Source of the DNA: Dryocola sp051297175 | Lineage (GTDB): Bacteria > Pseudomonadota > Gammaproteobacteria > Enterobacterales > Enterobacteriaceae | Assembly (NCBI RefSeq): GCF_051297175.1 | Contig: NZ_JBINNY010000001.1 | Location: 1,984,001-2,048,000, forward strand | Direction of reading: 5' to 3' | Length of the DNA stretch: 64,000 nucleotides | Shown: piece after piece, positions 60,789 to 64,000 of the stretch | Position numbering within the stretch: position 1 is the first letter of the stretch | How the letters are laid out: each line of letters starts with the position of its first letter | Translations under genes and position numbers: made by a program | The notes under the pieces: generated by a model | What the model was told of the DNA's origin: nothing | Database searches by the model: none | Seen by the model: the letters and a program-made list of their open reading frames with translations, nothing else

Positions 60789-63422
60789 CTAGCGCGGCAG
60801 GGCGGTGCCCCACTGACGCCACTCTTTCGGTTCACTTTCCAGCAGCAGGAAGTGTTTGCCCGTTTCTGCTTTCGGCGCCAGCGGCGTGCCCGGAGGCGTC
60901 GCAAAGGCGATGCCGCCGCGGATGAACTGGTTAAACGTGCCCGTTTTCACCACGCCGCCGGTCAGCCCGAAGTCAAGGCTGTAGCCGGAAGCCAGCCAGA
61001 ACACCGAGCTGTCGCGCACCAGATGCTGGAAGCGTTTGCTGATGCGCAGGCCGACCATTACGCGGTCAGAAAGGTTGCCGAGCGTCAGTCCCGTCACGGT
61101 GCCCACTTCCACGCCGCGGAACAGCACCGGCGTGCCGATGCTCAACGCGCCCGCTTCAGGCACTTCAAGCACGATGCTCAGGCCGTCGGAGTAGCGCGAG
61201 TCGGTGATCGACGTTTCCTGTAGCTCGAAATCACGGCGCGGCGAGCCGCGGCCCGGCTCCACGTTGATATACGGCTGGAGGATAGTATCCAGGTGATCGA
61301 CGCCCGCTGCGGAGATTTGCGGCGTTACCACGGAGAAGCGCGTTCCGCCGCGAGCAAAGGTAGAAACGTATTCCGGATAGAGCACGGCTTTGGCCTCGAC
61401 TTCGCTGCGCGATTCGGTGAGGTTCAGCGATTCGAGCTGGCCGATGTCGATCCCCAGATAACGGATTGGCATGCCGGCGGAAAGCTTACCGGCGTCAAAC
61501 GTATGCAGCGTTATCTGGCTCCCCACCGCACGGGCGGCAGTTTCCGAGGCATAAAGCACGCGCTTGTCGCCTTTGGTGAAGCCCGCGCCCGCGCCGGTCA
61601 GGTTATCGAAGCTGATTGCGCCCTTTAGCGCGCGGGAAAGCGGCGATGCCTGAACCGTCAGGCCGCTGCCGTTCAGCTGCACGCGCGCGCCGCCTTCGGC
61701 CCAGAACACGCTGCTGGAGGTCAACAGGTTGCGGTATTCCGGCTTGATGTGAACGTCGATATCAAAGCTATTGGCCTTCGGGCGTACGGTGATGATTTCG
61801 CCGACCTGGAATTTACGGTAGAGCACCACGGAACCGGCCTGGATATCCGGCAGGCTCGCCGCCGTCAGCGTTAGGGTGGTTGTCGGCAGGTCGCTCAGGC
61901 TGTTTTCAACCGCTTTTTCCAGGTTGGCGTAAAGCGGATAGGTCGGCTTCATTTCGCCCTTGTCGCCAGGAATAACGCGCACGCCGCCGCTTACCCATTC
62001 GCTCGCGCTTGCGCCGAGGAATTCAACGCCGTCCATGCCGAGCTTCACGTCGATGCGGCTGTTGACCACGAACTTGCTGTCGCCTTTTAACAGATGGCGA
62101 TACTGCGGCTCGATGGCAACGGCGAAGCTAACGCCCTTGGCGCTCAGCGAACGCTCAAGCACCTGGCCAATCTGAATGCCGTGCAGGATAACCGGCTGTC
62201 CCGCGTCGATGCCGTAGCTTTCCGGCGCGGTCAGGCTCAGCGTCAGCACGTTTGGCTGCTGGAGCGGAGTTTTGTCGCTCGGGAGGATGACAAAGTGATC
62301 CTGCGGGTCGCCTTCGCCGGGGATCAGCTCGAAGGTGCTGCCCGTCAACAGGCGGCTGATGTCCGGGTTGCTAAGGGAGAGTTTCGGGCTGCGCAGTTCG
62401 ATGCGGGTGCCGGTGCGCATCAGGTTAACCACGCCCGGATCGACCGTCATTTCGCCGGTCACCGAGCCGCCTGGTAGGAGGTTCAGCTTGGTGAGCGTGC
62501 CGACTTCCAGGCCCTGATACATCAGCGGAGTCGAGTCTGCCTTCAGCCCTTCACCGCCCGGCAGGTCGAGCTTGATAAGCACGCCGCGCTGGCTGTGGGC
62601 CAGATCTTCATACAGTCCGAATTCGTCATCGGCTTTTGCCGGGGCCGATCCTTCCGGTGAGTCAAAGGCAATTGCCCCGTTGACCAGGGCTGCCAGGCTT
62701 TCAAGCTGGATCTGCGCGCCGCTCAGGCTGATATTGCTTTTCACCCCGGAAACGTTCCAGAAGCGGCTGCCCTTTTTCACCAGGTTGGTGAAGCGGCGGT
62801 CGATCAGCACGTCCACGGTAACGCCCTGCTTGTTCGGGCTGATGGTGTAGTCGTAAACGCGCCCGACGGGAATTTTACGGAAGTAAACCAGCGAGCCGCT
62901 GTTGAGCGAGCCGAGGTCCGGCGCGTGCAGGTGAATCATCAGCTCGCCGTTGTTAAGGCGATATTTCGGCTGGGTATCGAGCGCGACAAAGTGGTCTTTG
63001 GGTTCGCCTTTGCCGGGCATCATGCCGATGTAGTTACCGCCGACCAGCGCGTCCAGGCCGGAAACCCCGGCTAAAGAGGCTTTCGGGGTGACGAGCCAGA
63101 ACTGCGTTTCTTCGCGCAGCGCGTCCTTCATGTCGCTTTTAATGCTGACTTTAACTTCAATTTTATTCAGGTTTTCGCCAAGGCTGACGCTTTGCACGGT
63201 GCCCACCTCGACGCCCTGATAGCGCACGGGGGTGCGCCCGGCGACGATGCCGTCCGCTGAGATGAAATCGATAGTTGCCGTAGTGCCGCGTTCTTCATAG
63301 GTTGTCCAGATAAGCCAGCTGGCAATCAGCAGGGCGATAATCGGCAGCAACCAGAATGGAGAAATCCGGCGTTTTGTTTTAATTCGCGCTTCAGTCGGTG
63401 AAGCGGGCGTTTCCTGACTCAT
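60789..63422 (-). CDS. letB: LetB (YebT), seven-MCE-domain lipid transport tunnel
   Basis: Periplasm-spanning protein that forms a lipid tunnel between the membranes. One N-terminal helix (21-40) is followed by seven MCE repeats, each marked by a G-x-x-V-x-Y/F/H-x-x-x-x-V/I-G motif (YQGVEVGTV, FRKIPVGRV, YQGLEVGTL, LHGIQIGQV, YRKFQVGEI, YLGIDIGQL, FRGVEVGTV). Starting at MSQETPASPTEA gives 877 aa, exactly E. coli LetB. It overlaps the end of letA by 32 nt. Confidence 0.96.
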   Translation of the reverse strand: MSQETPASPTEARIKTKRRISPFWLLPIIALLIASWLIWTTYEERGTTATIDFISADGIVAGRTPVRYQGVEVGTVQSVSLGENLNKIEVKVSIKSDMKDALREETQFWLVTPKASLAGVSGLDALVGGNYIGMMPGKGEPKDHFVALDTQPKYRLNNGELMIHLHAPDLGSLNSGSLVYFRKIPVGRVYDYTISPNKQGVTVDVLIDRRFTNLVKKGSRFWNVSGVKSNISLSGAQIQLESLAALVNGAIAFDSPEGSAPAKADDEFGLYEDLAHSQRGVLIKLDLPGGEGLKADSTPLMYQGLEVGTLTKLNLLPGGSVTGEMTVDPGVVNLMRTGTRIELRSPKLSLSNPDISRLLTGSTFELIPGEGDPQDHFVILPSDKTPLQQPNVLTLSLTAPESYGIDAGQPVILHGIQIGQVLERSLSAKGVSFAVAIEPQYRHLLKGDSKFVVNSRIDVKLGMDGVEFLGASASEWVSGGVRVIPGDKGEMKPTYPLYANLEKAVENSLSDLPTTTLTLTAASLPDIQAGSVVLYRKFQVGEIITVRPKANSFDIDVHIKPEYRNLLTSSSVFWAEGGARVQLNGSGLTVQASPLSRALKGAISFDNLTGAGAGFTKGDKRVLYASETAARAVGSQITLHTFDAGKLSAGMPIRYLGIDIGQLESLNLTESRSEVEAKAVLYPEYVSTFARGGTRFSVVTPQISAAGVDHLDTILQPYINVEPGRGSPRRDFELQETSITDSRYSDGLSIVLEVPEAGALSIGTPVLFRGVEVGTVTGLTLGNLSDRVMVGLRISKRFQHLVRDSSVFWLASGYSLDFGLTGGVVKTGTFNQFIRGGIAFATPPGTPLAPKAETGKHFLLLESEPKEWRQWGTALPR

Positions 63423-64000
63423 GTGCGTCCCAAAGTAGTCGGCTATCCAGCCATTCGACTGCAAGAATAGTTAAAATAACCGACGCGCCAAAGTAAAACG
63501 CGGCCGGTCCCATAGTAAATGCCAGCAGCTGATCGCGGTTGACCAGCGACATGGTGAGAGCAATAACGAACAAATCGAGCATCGACCAGCGGCCAATCCA
63601 GGTGACAAAACGCAGCAGCAGTATGCGCGTGCGCAGGCCTTTCTCACATTTGAAGTGGATACTGAGTAAAAGCGTAATCAGTACAATCACTTTAGTAAAC
63701 GGTACGAGAATACTGGCAATAAATACCACCGCGGCGACCGCAATGTTGCTTCCCGCAAGGGAAATGATGCCGGAAAGTATCGTGTCTTCCTGCCGCGAGC
63801 CGTTGACGTAAATAACAGAAATGGGCAGCAGGTTCGCCGGAAGCAGAAACATCAGTGAAGCGATGAGCGCCGCCCAGGACTTTTGCAGGCTTTGCCGACG
63901 ACGGTGACGCAGCGGCACGTGGCAGCGCGGACAGCGGCCTCGTGCGTCCGGCACGCCGGTGAAGTGGCAGCCGAGGCAAACGCGAAGCTGTGCGTTATAG
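63391..64000 (-). CDS. letA: LetA (YebS), partner membrane protein (partial, C-terminal half)
   Basis: Inner-membrane partner of LetB, PqiA family. The visible ~203 codons include the second zinc-binding rubredoxin-like pattern (CLGCHFTG, then CPRCHVPL) and four hydrophobic segments, and end DSRLLWDAHESGNARFTD as in E. coli. The N-terminal half lies beyond the window. It is translationally coupled to letB. Confidence 0.95.
   Translation of the reverse strand, partial: YNAQLRVCLGCHFTGVPDARGRCPRCHVPLRHRRRQSLQKSWAALIASLMFLLPANLLPISVIYVNGSRQEDTILSGIISLAGSNIAVAAVVFIASILVPFTKVIVLITLLLSIHFKCEKGLRTRILLLRFVTWIGRWSMLDLFVIALTMSLVNRDQLLAFTMGPAAFYFGASVILTILAVEWLDSRLLWDAHESGNARFTD

Overview
The window is chromosomal DNA of an Enterobacteriaceae bacterium. 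The gene order znuB-znuC-znuA-mepM-lpxM-pykA-hexR-zwf-edd-eda-purT-yebG-yebE-ptrB-exoX-yobB-holE-yobA-yebZ-yebY-sdsR | pphA-yebW-yebV-rsmF-letB-letA is the E. coli K-12 order, and the proteins are close E. coli homologues. The GC-rich third positions, the lack of yebF and an extra SulP/MFS/GNAT block by pphA suggest a relative of Enterobacter, Klebsiella or Cronobacter rather than Escherichia. The genus cannot be fixed from the sequence alone.

Bases 1-20180 are core genome: zinc import (Zur box between znuC and znuA), murein hydrolase, lipid A acylation, the Entner-Doudoroff/pentose-phosphate block with its regulator HexR, purT (PurR box), SOS gene yebG (LexA box), oligopeptidase B, ExoX, DNA polymerase III theta and a CopC/CopD/YebY operon. 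The ptrB gene has lost the six codons that hold the catalytic serine.

A 33.8-kb P2/186-type prophage (20268-54088) is inserted in the terminator of the small RNA gene sdsR. A 20-bp direct repeat marks attL and attR. The prophage regenerates the 3' end of SdsR but separates the antisense RNA RyeA from its likely promoter. Read from attL, the prophage has int, ogr, the tail genes D-U-T-E'-E-FII-FI, tail fibre genes G-H, baseplate I-J-W-V, tail completion S-R, a lysis cassette (Rz1/Rz-like, SAR endolysin, holin), X, head genes L-M-N-O, the divergent terminase/portal P-Q, a 186-type cos site, an SOS operon, replication protein A, early genes with Fil and CII homologues, a Cox-like protein and a 186-type CI repressor. 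The tape-measure gene T carries an in-frame amber codon, so the phage is probably tail-defective.

The prophage carries accessory cargo at four places: a NACHT NTPase directly downstream of and probably co-transcribed with cI, a HEPN-like protein between V and S, a three-helix membrane protein between Q and cos, and a 39-residue membrane peptide between G and FI. The immunity region is unusual. CI has a duplicated HTH domain, the NACHT gene occupies the place where int normally follows cI, and int lies on the other side of att next to ogr behind a promoter that contains a LexA-like box. A near-perfect LexA box also precedes a two-gene operon at the position of 186 tum. The cI-NACHT pair, in a rexAB-like position, is the best candidate for a little-described anti-phage system here.

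Bases 54089-64000 return to host DNA: SulP transporter, MFS transporter, GNAT acetyltransferase, pphA, yebW, yebV, rsmF and the letA-letB lipid-transport operon, with letA cut by the window end.
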